Source: Thalassovita taeanensis (GTDB lineage: Bacteria > Pseudomonadota > Alphaproteobacteria > Rhodobacterales > Rhodobacteraceae). From it: 64,000 bases of DNA. Shown here one piece after another: positions 1 to 8,655 of the stretch (the stretch's first letter is position 1; the number at the start of each line of letters is the position of its first letter). The translations under genes were made by a program, and so were the position numbers. The DNA lies in assembly GCF_900110775.1 (NCBI RefSeq), contig NZ_FOEP01000014.1, positions 44,881 to 108,880 of the forward strand, read 5' to 3'. The notes beneath the pieces were generated by a model. The model saw nothing but the letters and a program-made list of their open reading frames with translations, had not been told where the DNA came from and searched no databases.

Positions 1-2
1 GT

Positions 3-1535
3 GAAATGGTCGAACTGCCGCTGCACCGTCCAGAAATCTTTGCACAGCTTGGCGTCGATGCGCCGCGCGGCCTGATGCTTTATGGCCCGCCCGGCTGTGG
101 GAAGACCTTGATCGCCCGCGCGATCGCCCAGCAGACCGATGCATTTTTCCTATCGATCAACGGACCAGAAATCATCCAAAAGCACTATGGCGAGTCTGAA
201 GAGCTTTTGCGCAAGATTTTCGAGGAAGCGCAAAAACACCCCGCCACGATCCTGTTCATAGACGAGATTGATGCACTTGCGCCAAACCGTGAAACGGTAT
301 TGGGCGAGGTCGAAAAACGGGTGGTGGGGCAGCTTCTGGCGCTGATGGACGGTGTGACTTCGCGCGGCAAGGTTGTTGTGATGGCAGCGACCAACCTGCC
401 CAATTCGGTCGATCCCGCGCTGCGCCGTCCAGGTCGCTTTGACCGCGAAATTTCGATCAACCCTCCGACCAAGGCGGGGCGGGCCGAAATCCTCGAGATT
501 CATACGCGCTTCATGCCCCTAGCCGCCGATGTCGATCTCGAGTGGATAGCCGCAGTAACGCATGGCTTTCTTGGCGCGGATCTGGCTGCGCTCTGCCGTG
601 AGGCCGGTATGGCCTGTGCGCGCGATGGACACGCCGAGGACGCCGGATCACCGTTCTTCGTCCGGCTGGCTCACTTCCAGCAGGCGCTGGTGAATTTTCG
701 CCTCTCGACCATGCGCGAGCTTTCATCAGACATTGCCGAGACCCGATGGGAAGATATCGGCGGGCTGGGCGAGGAAAAGCGCCAGCTCAAGGAAGCGCTC
801 GACTGGCCGCTGCTATATGGCGCGCGATTTCAGCATGCTGGCGCCCATGCGCCCAAAGGCATCCTGCTCACCGGCGAATCGGGCACCGGCAAGACGCTGT
901 TGGCACAGGCGGTAGGCACCACGACAGAGATGAACTTTATAGTGGCGCGCGGGCCCGAACTGCTTTCCAAATGGGTGGGCGAATCCGAACGCGGCATCCG
1001 CGAGGTGTTCCGCCGCGCGCGGCAATCTGCGCCCTCGATCATCTTTTTTGATGAGATCGACGCAATCACGCCAACACGTGGGAAAAGTACCGGCGACGGC
1101 CAGATCGGCGACCGGATGGTCGGGCAATTTCTTTTGGAACTTGATGCAATCGATGGCGATTCAGGCGTGGTGGTTCTGGCCGCGACCAACCGCCCTGACC
1201 TTGTCGATCAGGCGCTGCTGCGGCCCGGCCGGTTTGATCTGGTCATTGAACTGCCCCCGCCGGACCGCGAAACCCGTCTTGCCATCCTTCAGGTGCACTG
1301 TCTGGGCGCCCCCCTTGCCGATGACGTTGATCTGGCTGGTTTGGCTGCCGCGTCAGACGGGTTGACCGGTGCCGATCTGGCAGTTCTTTGTCAAACAGCG
1401 AAGATGCAGGCGATCAGCGGGTCCGTCCAAGCGCAGCCCGGGCAAGGCTTCACATCGTTCTCAATCGCTGCCAATCACTTCGAAACCGCTCTTCAGGCCG
1501 CCCTGCACCGCGTACAACCCGTCGCAGAAAACTAA
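3..1535 (+). CDS. CDC48-type AAA+ ATPase, 5' end outside window
   Basis: ATP-driven unfoldase of the CDC48/p97 type with two tandem AAA modules. The first module shows Walker A GPPGCGKT and Walker B ILFIDEID; the second shows GESGTGKT and IIFFDEID. Each is followed by an ATNRP- or ATNLP-like sensor segment and a paired arginine-finger region (RRPGRFD and LRPGRFD). The reading frame is open at the left edge, and the first visible residues (EMVELPL) match the linker just before D1 in this family, so the N-terminal substrate-binding domain of roughly 200 residues lies upstream. Family members work as cytosolic hexamers; the bacterial substrate is not known to me. The small membrane protein that follows could be co-transcribed. 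Confidence 0.9.
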   Translation, partial: EMVELPLHRPEIFAQLGVDAPRGLMLYGPPGCGKTLIARAIAQQTDAFFLSINGPEIIQKHYGESEELLRKIFEEAQKHPATILFIDEIDALAPNRETVLGEVEKRVVGQLLALMDGVTSRGKVVVMAATNLPNSVDPALRRPGRFDREISINPPTKAGRAEILEIHTRFMPLAADVDLEWIAAVTHGFLGADLAALCREAGMACARDGHAEDAGSPFFVRLAHFQQALVNFRLSTMRELSSDIAETRWEDIGGLGEEKRQLKEALDWPLLYGARFQHAGAHAPKGILLTGESGTGKTLLAQAVGTTTEMNFIVARGPELLSKWVGESERGIREVFRRARQSAPSIIFFDEIDAITPTRGKSTGDGQIGDRMVGQFLLELDAIDGDSGVVVLAATNRPDLVDQALLRPGRFDLVIELPPPDRETRLAILQVHCLGAPLADDVDLAGLAAASDGLTGADLAVLCQTAKMQAISGSVQAQPGQGFTSFSIAANHFETALQAALHRVQPVAEN

Positions 1536-1609
1536 CAGCGCCAGGCACTGTGGCCTGCCCCCTGCATTTCAGAAGTCGGCGCTTGCGCCATATGAGGGAA
1601 AGACCCGCA

Positions 1610-1885
1610 ATGGACATATTCGTTACGTTTGTCGTGCAAATTATCATGGGTATCTTCGGTGGCCAGATGATCAGTACCTCCCGTGGTTGGAATGATATCA
1701 CACAGCCCGTCAAGATCATCGCCGGAGCTATCGGCGGGTTGGCCTGCGGCTTGCTGGTCGGTGGACTTGTGGGCGATGCAAATTCATTCTTTGCCATGCT
1801 GGGCGATGCCGGGGGCGGCCTTGCCGGGGGCGCGGGGGCAACAGCGCTCGTCAGGGTAGCCATCAAGAAGCTGGGTGGACGCTGA
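1610..1885 (+). CDS. Small glycine-rich membrane protein
   Basis: A 91-residue protein of unknown function. It has an N-terminal hydrophobic segment (residues 1-17), a polar stretch with TSRGWND, a long Gly/Ala-rich hydrophobic segment (about 37-53), a third Gly-rich segment, and a basic C-terminus ending KKLGGR. This fits two or three membrane passes. The start at 1610 is chosen because GAGGGAA lies about eight bases upstream. An in-frame ATG at 1592 would add six residues but has no ribosome site. It follows the CDC48 gene by 75 bases on the same strand. The Gly-zipper look recalls transglycosylase-associated proteins, but I would not assign it to that family. Confidence 0.65.
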   Translation: MDIFVTFVVQIIMGIFGGQMISTSRGWNDITQPVKIIAGAIGGLACGLLVGGLVGDANSFFAMLGDAGGGLAGGAGATALVRVAIKKLGGR

Positions 1886-1932
1886 AGGCGCGAAGGCATA
1901 GCTTCCCCACCACGCGAGCTTGCCACACCTCT

Positions 1933-2625
1933 GTGGCGCGCAAACTCAGCAGGGGATCGAAGGTGCCGCCGAGACAGACAACATCACGCGCTTCAACAAG
2001 CCACGCCGCAGCCCTCACAAAGGGCGAGGCCACGGCAGAACGTATCCTGGATGCGGCCTTCACTTCGATCGCAACACGTGGATGCGGAGCGGTCACGCTG
2101 CGGGGGATTGCCGACGAAGCAGGCGTGGTGCTTAGCCAGCTCAGCTATTATTATGGCAACAAAGACAGCCTGTTCTCGGCCGTAATGACGCGCATGCAAA
2201 GCGGCTACATCGCGGCTCTGAGCGAAAGGCTTCAGGGGCTGGTGTCCCTTGAAGCTCAGATTATCGCGCTCATCGACTATAACGAGGCGATTCTGAACGA
2301 CAGCCCCGACACCTATCGCAATTTCCTCGAATTTTCCAATGTGGCAATGACGTCGGCACCGTTTCAGGCCGAAGTCGCAGACTTCACATCGCAACTCGCA
2401 ACGATGATCGAAAACTGTATTTCCAATTATGAGCCCAAGACCACCAGCGTCGCGGGGTTTCCGGTCGCCGCCCTCGCCCGCTTCATACTTTCCGCGTCGT
2501 TCGGCATCGCGCTCCAATGTTTCCTAAATCCACAGAACGAGGACGTTCGCAAAGGCTTCGCCATTCTCAAGGTTACAGCGGTACAGCTAATTGCCGAGGA
2601 TCGCGCGAAACAACTGAAAGGTTGA
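1933..2625 (+). CDS. TetR/AcrR family transcriptional regulator
   Basis: A 230-residue TetR-type repressor. The N-terminal DNA-binding domain spans about residues 33-80, with the helix-turn-helix around VTLRGIADEAGVVLSQLSYYYGNKDSLF, split by the usual Y-Y-Y/F before the KDSLF helix. The remainder is the all-helical ligand-binding and dimerisation domain, which does not tell the ligand. The start is a GTG after a weak upstream region, and the first 30 residues are low-complexity, so translation may begin later. No target can be deduced: the gene stands alone, followed by a 588-base non-coding stretch before icd. Confidence 0.85.
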   Translation: MARKLSRGSKVPPRQTTSRASTSHAAALTKGEATAERILDAAFTSIATRGCGAVTLRGIADEAGVVLSQLSYYYGNKDSLFSAVMTRMQSGYIAALSERLQGLVSLEAQIIALIDYNEAILNDSPDTYRNFLEFSNVAMTSAPFQAEVADFTSQLATMIENCISNYEPKTTSVAGFPVAALARFILSASFGIALQCFLNPQNEDVRKGFAILKVTAVQLIAEDRAKQLKG

Positions 2626-3137
2626 ATGCTACAAGCTGTCACGGGGTGGACGATGTGTCGGCTGGGCGCAGTTCGGCGTTTGGTCGCGGCTGATTGACCT
2701 AAAAGCCGGGCGAACGGCCTTGGAACTGGATAATAGTGACCCTGATAGAAGCAAGTATTGACTATATCGGCTATGACATAGCGAAACATGTCTGGTCTGC
2801 TTTCGGGCCCAAAAACCTAGTCGTAGACTGTGAAGACCGCACTGCACCCATCGCATTATCAACACGCTGCCCAATTTTTCAGTTTTTCCCGATACGTGAA
2901 ATAGCAATTGAAAGCTGGTTTCTACGTCTTCGCGCGCTCGCTTTCTCCCCTCGGCTTTCGGCATAAAAGGTGCCTGTAGTTTTTGGGCTTCAGGCTGCCG
3001 CGCAGCGGCGCAGCGCGGTTTTGGTGGCGCGGGCAAGCATGAATAGCCGAACTAACTACCTATTGCGAACATCGATCTGATCACCACAGCGCTGAGATCA
3101 CGCGGGACAAATTGCCCCTATCCTGACATTTAGCGCC
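2626..3137. other. Non-coding stretch between TetR gene and icd
   Basis: About 510 bases without a convincing gene. A 76-codon plus-strand frame at 2736-2966 and a longer minus-strand frame lack family features and a ribosome site. The segment from about 2960 to 3050 is GC-rich with short inverted repeats (CCGCGCAGCGGCGCAGCGCGG). I see no clear terminator after the TetR gene. Confidence 0.6.
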
Positions 3138-3154
3138 GTATACAACGGTATACT
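3138..3154 (+). promoter_or_regulatory. Paired GTATAC palindromes, putative operator/promoter of icd
   Basis: Two copies of the self-complementary hexamer GTATAC at 3138-3143 and 3148-3153 are separated by AACG, so their centres are ten bases apart, one helical turn. The second copy reads on into TATACT (3149-3154), which could serve as a -10 element for icd, whose start codon is 60 bases downstream. An operator overlapping a promoter is the simplest reading. GTATAC cores are typical of GntR-type sites, but the regulator is unknown. Confidence 0.35.
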
Positions 3155-3213
3155 GTAGACGTCTCCAGATGCATCCGGTAAAGCTCGGACAACTCACTTT
3201 CAGGAGGTTTCCT

Positions 3214-5403
3214 ATGTCAGATATCATCTACACCAAAGTGGACGAAGCGCCCGAGTTGGCTTCTGCGTCCTTCTTGCCGATCATCCAGAAATTCGCCGCT
3301 GCGGCTGGCGTGTCTGTGGGCACCAAGGACATCAGCCTTGCCGGGCGTATCATCTCTACTTTCCCGGAATATCTGAGCGAAGCGCAACGCCAGTCCGATG
3401 ATCTGGCCGAGCTGGGCCGTCTGGTGAAGACAGCCGACGCAAATGTGATCAAACTTCCGAATATTTCCGCCTCGGTGCCGCAGCTTGTCGCGGCGGTCAA
3501 AGAGCTTCAGTCTCAGGGCTACGCTTTGCCGGACTATCCCGAAGCGCCAAAAACCGACGAAGAAAAAGCTGTGCGCGCCAAGTATGACGGGCTCAAGGGC
3601 TCGGCGGTGAACCCGGTTCTGCGCGAGGGCAATTCGGATCGTCGCGCGGCCAAGGCGGTCAAAAGCTTTGCACAGAACAACCCGCATCGCATGGGCGACT
3701 GGACCGCAGACAGCAAAACGCGCGTTGCCTTTATGTCTGGTGGTGACTTCTTCTCGAACGAAGTGTCCGCAACGCTGGCCAAGGATGCCACCGCCAAGAT
3801 CGTGCTGGAAACAGCCGCTGGTGAAATCGTTCTGAAAGACGCCGTCAGCTATCCTGCTGGCACTGTTGTTGATGCGACCTTCATGAGCGCCGCCGCGCTT
3901 GATGCGTTTCTGGCCGATGAGATCGAGAAAACCAAAGCCGAAGGCACGCTGTTCTCGTTGCACATGAAGGCCACGATGATGAAGGTCTCTGACCCGATCA
4001 TCTTTGGTCACGCGGTCAAAGCCTTTCTAGCGCCCGTGTTCGACAAACACGGCGCTGCGATGACCGAGCTGGGTGTGAACCCGAATTCGGGTCTTGGCGA
4101 CCTGCTGGCCCGCGTCAAAGACAACGTGGCGATCATGGCCGATATCGATGCCTGCATGGCATCGCGCCCGCCGATGTATATGGTCGACAGCGACAAGGGC
4201 ATCACCAACCTGCACGTCCCATCCGACGTGATCATCGATGCGTCCATGCCTGCGCTGATCCGCGCCGGTGGTAAGGGCTGGGGCCCGGATGGCAAGGAAT
4301 CGGACACCAACTGTGTGATCCCCGATAATTCCTATGCGCCGGTTTATGACGAAACCATCAAGTTCTTCAAAGAGCACGGCAAGCTGAACCCCGCCACTGC
4401 GGGCACCGTTCAAAACGTCGGTCTGATGGCGCAAAAAGCCGAAGAATATGGCTCGCACCCGACCACGTTCGAGATCCCCGAAGCAGGCACCGTCAAGATG
4501 ATCCTTGACGATGGCACCGTGCTGCACAGCCACGCGGTTGAGGCGGGCGACATCTGGCGTTCAGCTTCCGCACGCAAGGCACCGATTGAGGACTGGGTGA
4601 ACCTGGCCATTGATCGCCAAAAGGCCGAAGGCTGCCGCGCGATTTTCTGGCTGGACGCGGCCCGCGCCCATGACGCCGAGCTGATCGCCTATGTCAAACC
4701 GATCCTTGAAGCCAAGGGCGTTGCCGACAAGTTCGAGATCATGGCCCCGCGCGAGGCGACCCGCGCGTCGTTCGAGACGATCACCAAGGGCGAGACCACG
4801 ATTGCGATCACTGGCAACGTTCTGCGCGATTACCTGACCGATCTGTTCCCCATCCTTGAACTGGCGACCTCGGCCAAGATGCTTTCGATCGTCAAATTGA
4901 TGAACGGCGGCGGGCTGTTTGAAACCGGCGCAGGCGGCTCGGCCCCCAAGCACGTTCAGCAGCTGGTTGAGGAAAACCACCTGCGTTGGGACAGCCTTGG
5001 CGAGTTCTGCGCATTGGGCGAAAGCCTGACCTTCCTTGCCGATGCCAAAGGCAACGAAAAAGCCCGCGTGCTGGGGGCGGCGGTGGATGCCGCGACCCAA
5101 GGCATTCTGGACAATGGTCATTCGCCATCGCGCAAAGTCGGCGAGCCTGACAACCGCGACAGCCACTATTGGTTCGCCCGCTACTGGGCCGAAGCTTTGG
5201 CGGCACAAACAAGCGATGCAGAGCTTGCCGCGCACTTCGCGCCTGTCGCAGAAGCGCTAAGCGCAAACGAGGAAAAGATCACCTCGGAACTTGCTGCCGC
5301 TCAAGGAGCTGCCGCGGATCTAGGTGGCTACTATCACACGGATGCGGCCAAAACCGCAGCTGTGATGCGCCCCTCTCAGACGCTGAACGCAATCATCGGG
5401 TAA
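3214..5403 (+). CDS. icd: NADP-dependent isocitrate dehydrogenase, monomeric type
   Basis: Oxidative decarboxylation of isocitrate to 2-oxoglutarate in the TCA cycle, giving NADPH. At 729 residues it is the long monomeric form (usual length about 740), unrelated in length to the 400-residue dimeric enzyme. Typical family stretches are visible: [18 protein letters not shown] at the N-terminus, SDPIIFGH near residue 265, [27 protein letters not shown], split by one residue from the substrate-binding region, and [17 protein letters not shown] near the C-terminus. The start at 3214 is preceded by a perfect AGGAGG at 3202-3207; an in-frame ATG 15 codons earlier has no such site. A strong hairpin follows the stop, so the gene is monocistronic. 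Confidence 0.95.
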   Translation: MSDIIYTKVDEAPELASASFLPIIQKFAAAAGVSVGTKDISLAGRIISTFPEYLSEAQRQSDDLAELGRLVKTADANVIKLPNISASVPQLVAAVKELQSQGYALPDYPEAPKTDEEKAVRAKYDGLKGSAVNPVLREGNSDRRAAKAVKSFAQNNPHRMGDWTADSKTRVAFMSGGDFFSNEVSATLAKDATAKIVLETAAGEIVLKDAVSYPAGTVVDATFMSAAALDAFLADEIEKTKAEGTLFSLHMKATMMKVSDPIIFGHAVKAFLAPVFDKHGAAMTELGVNPNSGLGDLLARVKDNVAIMADIDACMASRPPMYMVDSDKGITNLHVPSDVIIDASMPALIRAGGKGWGPDGKESDTNCVIPDNSYAPVYDETIKFFKEHGKLNPATAGTVQNVGLMAQKAEEYGSHPTTFEIPEAGTVKMILDDGTVLHSHAVEAGDIWRSASARKAPIEDWVNLAIDRQKAEGCRAIFWLDAARAHDAELIAYVKPILEAKGVADKFEIMAPREATRASFETITKGETTIAITGNVLRDYLTDLFPILELATSAKMLSIVKLMNGGGLFETGAGGSAPKHVQQLVEENHLRWDSLGEFCALGESLTFLADAKGNEKARVLGAAVDAATQGILDNGHSPSRKVGEPDNRDSHYWFARYWAEALAAQTSDAELAAHFAPVAEALSANEEKITSELAAAQGAAADLGGYYHTDAAKTAAVMRPSQTLNAIIG

Positions 5404-5425
5404 ACGATTGCCCGGCGAACCCAAC

Positions 5426-5466
5426 AGGGCCGCGCGTTATCAAAATATGCGCGGCCCTACTCTTTT
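5426..5466 (+). terminator. Rho-independent terminator of icd
   Basis: Ten-base perfect stem AGGGCCGCGC (5426-5435) and GCGCGGCCCT (5449-5458) with a 13-base AT-rich loop, followed by ACTCTTTT. It lies 22 bases after the icd stop. Confidence 0.85.
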
Positions 5467-5592
5467 GCACCTGTCTCCGGTGCAGGCAGAGCCTGCCACA
5501 AACGCTTGGCAAATGGATCGGCGTTGGTTCTGGTCAGAAAAGATACCACATAGGTTTTCAGCAAATGCGTCGAACTTGACGGCCGGTCCGGT

Positions 5593-5832
5593 CTAGCGCG
5601 GTGACGTTCGCAATAAGAGCAAGTAGTCATCGGGGACGGTCTGCAGCCGGTCGGCCTCGCGCACGGTCAGGCTGCGGCACCGCATAGCATCAGGATCGAT
5701 GAAGGCGCCAAGATCGCGCAGGATCAGACGTTGCGACAGCAGCACCTCGAATCGGTCGGCCGTTGTGCGGCCCAGAGAAGCCGAGAGACCCAGTCGGCCA
5801 TCCCCAGGACAACCGCAGCGCGCCAACCTCAC
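5593..5832 (-). pseudogene. Fragment of a C5-cytosine DNA methyltransferase
   Basis: A 79-residue minus-strand frame whose last third reads RSLTVREADRLQTVPDDY. This matches the conserved block near the C-terminus of m5C methyltransferases (usual form LTxRExARLQtFPdxY). The catalytic PCQ motif, the SAM-binding motif and the final motif X (GNAVPP) are all absent, and the frame stops a few residues after the block. It is therefore a remnant of a gene normally over 300 codons. The adjoining HNH fragment on the opposite strand suggests that both derive from a restriction-modification locus. Confidence is limited because only one motif is present. Confidence 0.5.
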
Positions 5833-5859
5833 CGATCAACCCGCTTTCGTGAACAGGTC

Positions 5860-6168
5860 ATGGATCACGTCGTGCCCATTAACAAACATGCACTCGGCGA
5901 GCATCGGCTTGGCAATCTGGTTCCCAGCTGTCGTGCCTGCAATGCGAGGAAGGCTGAAAAGGACTTTCGCGAATTTCTAGCAGACAATCCGATCAGGATC
6001 GCTGCCATCGAGGAGCATATGAAGTCTCATGGCTATGATCCCATTGGGGACCACGCACAGTTGCGGGCGATCATTGACCTCGCGCACCAGAATGTCCGCA
6101 ACCTCGCGGACCGCTACGTCGCCATCATCAACACCATACTGACCGGCAAACCTGAAGGCGCGGAGTAG
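5860..6168 (+). pseudogene. Truncated HNH endonuclease
   Basis: A 102-residue frame beginning at the HNH core. It shows DHVVPINKH, then LGNLVPSCRACNARKAEKDF, which supply the first His, the Asn and the second zinc-knuckle pair of an HNH (beta-beta-alpha metal) nuclease domain. The first CxxC knuckle and beta hairpin that normally precede DHV are missing; the frame upstream runs into sequence antisense to the methyltransferase fragment. The C-terminal helices look intact. The simplest reading is a 5'-deleted nuclease gene joined to a methyltransferase remnant. A short functional protein from ATG 5860 cannot be excluded. Confidence 0.6.
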
Positions 6169-6510
6169 GCCGTCATGGCAGGTTTGGCGCCGATCTATCG
6201 CCTGGCTGGCTCGTTGCCATTGCCGGGTGAAACTGCTTTTGTCATCAGAGACTTCGCGCGAAACTCCCAAGCCTTACGAACCACCACGCCGCCCGTGTCG
6301 CGTCTCCGCCTGCATCGAAACAAGCCGGAACCAGCGAAACAGGGGCGCAAGGCGATTTCGTCAGATCATTGAAAAATATGGGGATTTTGAATCCGTCTCG
6401 CCGAGAGCGAAGGGCGGGTGGAAAGAGACGTTGGGCGTTCGGAGACCGATCCCGCGCTGACGGCCAGTCTCCGAAGGGCGGATGGTCCCTGTAAACCCCT
6501 TTGGCGCATA
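6169..6510. other. Non-coding stretch between HNH fragment and tRNA-Ser terminator
   Basis: About 340 bases with short open frames on both strands but no recognisable protein, ribosome site or repeat. It may hold further decayed sequence from the same element as the two fragments upstream. Confidence 0.5.
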
Positions 6511-6513
6511 AAG

Positions 6514-6534
6514 AAAAAGGCCCCGCGAGGGACC
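6514..6534 (-). terminator. Terminator of tRNA-Ser
   Basis: Read on the minus strand: GGTCCC, loop TCGC, GGGGCC, then TTTTT. It lies 26 bases beyond the tRNA 3' end. Confidence 0.8.
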
Positions 6535-6559
6535 TGTTTTCGGATTTGCAATGTGCAAG

Positions 6560-6649
6560 TGGCGGACAGACAGGGATTCGAACCCTGGAGACGGTCTCCC
6601 GCCTACACACTTTCCAGGCGTGCGCCTTCGACCACTCGGCCACCTGTCC
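6560..6649 (-). tRNA. tRNA-Ser (GGA anticodon)
   Basis: A 90-nucleotide class II tRNA on the minus strand. The acceptor stem GGACAGG pairs with TCTGTCC followed by G and an encoded CCA. The D-arm is GGCCGAGTGGTC, and the anticodon loop CTGGAAA gives GGA, reading UCC/UCU serine codons. There is a long variable arm (GGCGGGAGACCGTC) and a T-arm CAGGG TTCGAAT CCCTG. All stems close. It sits beside a restriction-modification remnant, a common arrangement at integration sites, although no duplicated tRNA 3' end was found nearby. Confidence 0.97.
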
Positions 6650-6791
6650 GTGGAGGCCGTTCTATCCTCACCTTTGGACCGATTGCAAGACCCCAGATGC
6701 AGCTAATACGCAAGCCGTTGTATCCGCCTCCGGCTTGGCACATACTCTGATTGACACGCGCTGAAACCAGACCAGAGATCAGAACCGTTTC

Positions 6792-7925
6792 ATGAACAAT
6801 TCCCTCCGCCGGACGCCTCAACCCCGCAGTCTGCCGACCTCGAGTCGGCGGCCCGAACTGGACCGGGTGCAGACCGGCGCTCTGATGATCATCGCCTTCG
6901 CCGTGGTGTTGTTTCTTCTCGTTCAGGCGCGCTTCCTGCTTATCTCTTTGGCGACGGCAATCGTGCTGTTCTCGTTGACCAGCGATGCGATAAATTTCAT
7001 TGCCCGGCTCAGGATCGGGCCTTTCCGTATTCCCAACCTCGTCGCATCTGTCAGTGCCCTAGTGCTGATATCGGCGGCGTTGCTAACGCTGACCTCAATC
7101 ATCCTAAGTCAGGTCAACACCGTTCTGGCCACAACCCTCGCCTATGCCGAAAGCGCTCCGTCCGCTATTGCCGCAATGTTTTCATGGCTGGGGGACGATG
7201 CGCAGAGTGCTGTTTACAACTCTGTCTCCTCGATCGAGGTCTCGGGCTACCTGCGCAGCGCTGCGGGTCAGGCGGGAAATCTGATGTCAGCGACTGTGCT
7301 GATCATCCTTTTTGTCGGTTTCCTGTTTGCAGAACGCATATGGTTCTCGACCAAGCTGGAAAACTTTTTTGGCGACGACGTTCAGGCGCGGCAGGTCAGC
7401 CGGGTAATGGGAACGATCATTCACCGGGTAAACTACTACCTGCTGGTAAAAACCGCTGTTAGCGCCGTGACCGGGCTGATGGTCTTTGTCGTTGCCCGGC
7501 TGTTTGAACTTGAACTGGCCGGAGCACTTGGCATCCTGACCTTCGTGCTGAACTATATCCCCAACATCGGCTCGATCGTGGCGACAGTTCTGGTGGCTCT
7601 AGTCACCTATGTTCAGACGGCCGAGCCAGGGCAAACTGCGGCAGTATTTCTGGTGGTTGGCGCGATCCAGTTCGTGAACGGCAATATCATCGACCCGATG
7701 CTGATGGGGCGGGCGCTTCGACTATCCTCGTTTGGCATCATCATCAGCCTTGCCTTCTGGGCCGCCGTCTGGGGCATTCCGGGCATGTTCTTGTCGGTGC
7801 CGATCATGGTGGCAATGATGATCGTATGCAGTCAAGTGCCCGCATTGCGCCCCTTTGCCATCCTGCTTTCGCGTGAAGGGTTGCCCGAACCCAAAGAAGA
7901 CGGGATTTCGCACTCTGAAGGGTGA
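6792..7925 (+). CDS. AI-2E family transporter
   Basis: A 377-residue inner-membrane protein of the AI-2E/PerM transporter family, which includes putative exporters of autoinducer-2 and Na+/H+ antiporter-like members. Pairs of hydrophobic segments are visible at about residues 35-80, a hydrophobic hairpin near 90-115, one near 165-185, and several between 230 and 350. The family signature region appears as ILTFVLNYIPNIGSIVA and the later FVNGNIIDPMLMGRALRLS. The N-terminal 30 residues are polar and Arg-rich. No good ribosome site precedes ATG 6792, so a start near residue 32 is possible. It stands alone, convergent with alaX ten bases away. The substrate cannot be read from sequence. Confidence 0.85.
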   Translation: MNNSLRRTPQPRSLPTSSRRPELDRVQTGALMIIAFAVVLFLLVQARFLLISLATAIVLFSLTSDAINFIARLRIGPFRIPNLVASVSALVLISAALLTLTSIILSQVNTVLATTLAYAESAPSAIAAMFSWLGDDAQSAVYNSVSSIEVSGYLRSAAGQAGNLMSATVLIILFVGFLFAERIWFSTKLENFFGDDVQARQVSRVMGTIIHRVNYYLLVKTAVSAVTGLMVFVVARLFELELAGALGILTFVLNYIPNIGSIVATVLVALVTYVQTAEPGQTAAVFLVVGAIQFVNGNIIDPMLMGRALRLSSFGIIISLAFWAAVWGIPGMFLSVPIMVAMMIVCSQVPALRPFAILLSREGLPEPKEDGISHSEG

Positions 7926-7935
7926 TCTGCCCGCC

Positions 7936-8655
7936 TTAGTTCCCCAGCAGCACCGACACCCGGCGATTTTGGCGCCCCTTCTTTTCGATCTTGCCCAGCA
8001 GCAACTGCCCAATCTCGCCGGTGCGAGCCACATGTGTGCCGCCGCAGGGTTGCAGATCAATCTGATCCGGCCCCAGCCCGATCCGCACCAACCGCACCCG
8101 ACCCTGCCCCAGCGGCGGCATCACCGACATCGTTTTCACCAGCCCCGGATTTGCCCGCAATTCGTCATCACTGATCCAGTCGTCGGTCACCGGAAGATCG
8201 CGATCCACCAGATCATTCAATGCGGCCTCCAGCGCGTCACGATCCTGAGGGGCTTCGGGCATATCGAAATCCAGCCGTCCTTTTTCGGCAGCGATTGCGC
8301 CACCGCTGACCGGTAGCGGAACCACCACTGACAGCAAATGCAGCGCCGTGTGCACCCGCATGTGACGGTGGCGGCGTTCCCAGTCCAGCTCCTGCACCAC
8401 TTGCATGCCCACAGATGGCAGCGCCACAGGCTCGGCCGGGATCAGCACAATCGCGTCGCCCTCGCCCTTCACTGCTGTCGCAATGCTTAGCGTTGCGGCC
8501 CCCCAAGTGATCTTCCCACTGTCCCCAGGCTGACCACCGCCAGTCGGGTAAAACAGACTGCGGTCCAGAACGATCCCACCTTCGGGCGTGATCTGCGTGA
8601 CAGTCCCGCTGGCCCGGCGCAGATAGGCGTCGTTGCGGAACAAGGGGTCGGTCAT
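7936..8655 (-). CDS. AlaX-type alanyl-tRNA editing hydrolase
   Basis: A 239-residue free-standing homologue of the alanyl-tRNA synthetase editing domain. It hydrolyses Ser- or Gly-mischarged tRNA-Ala in the cytosol. The zinc-binding signatures are present: HTALH in the first half and CGGTH near residue 208. The N-terminal SLFYPTGGGQPGD matches the family start, and QPCGGTHV with RRVSV closes the domain. Length fits the medium (AlaX-M) class. The start codon overlaps the upstream channel gene by ATGA (8652-8655), so translation is probably coupled. Why a tRNA proofreader shares an operon with a mechanosensitive channel is not evident. Confidence 0.9.
   Translation of the reverse strand: MTDPLFRNDAYLRRASGTVTQITPEGGIVLDRSLFYPTGGGQPGDSGKITWGAATLSIATAVKGEGDAIVLIPAEPVALPSVGMQVVQELDWERRHRHMRVHTALHLLSVVVPLPVSGGAIAAEKGRLDFDMPEAPQDRDALEAALNDLVDRDLPVTDDWISDDELRANPGLVKTMSVMPPLGQGRVRLVRIGLGPDQIDLQPCGGTHVARTGEIGQLLLGKIEKKGRQNRRVSVLLGN

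Noticed and set aside
2736..2966. A 76-codon frame before icd
   Set aside because: No ribosome site, no family resemblance and codon use unlike neighbours.
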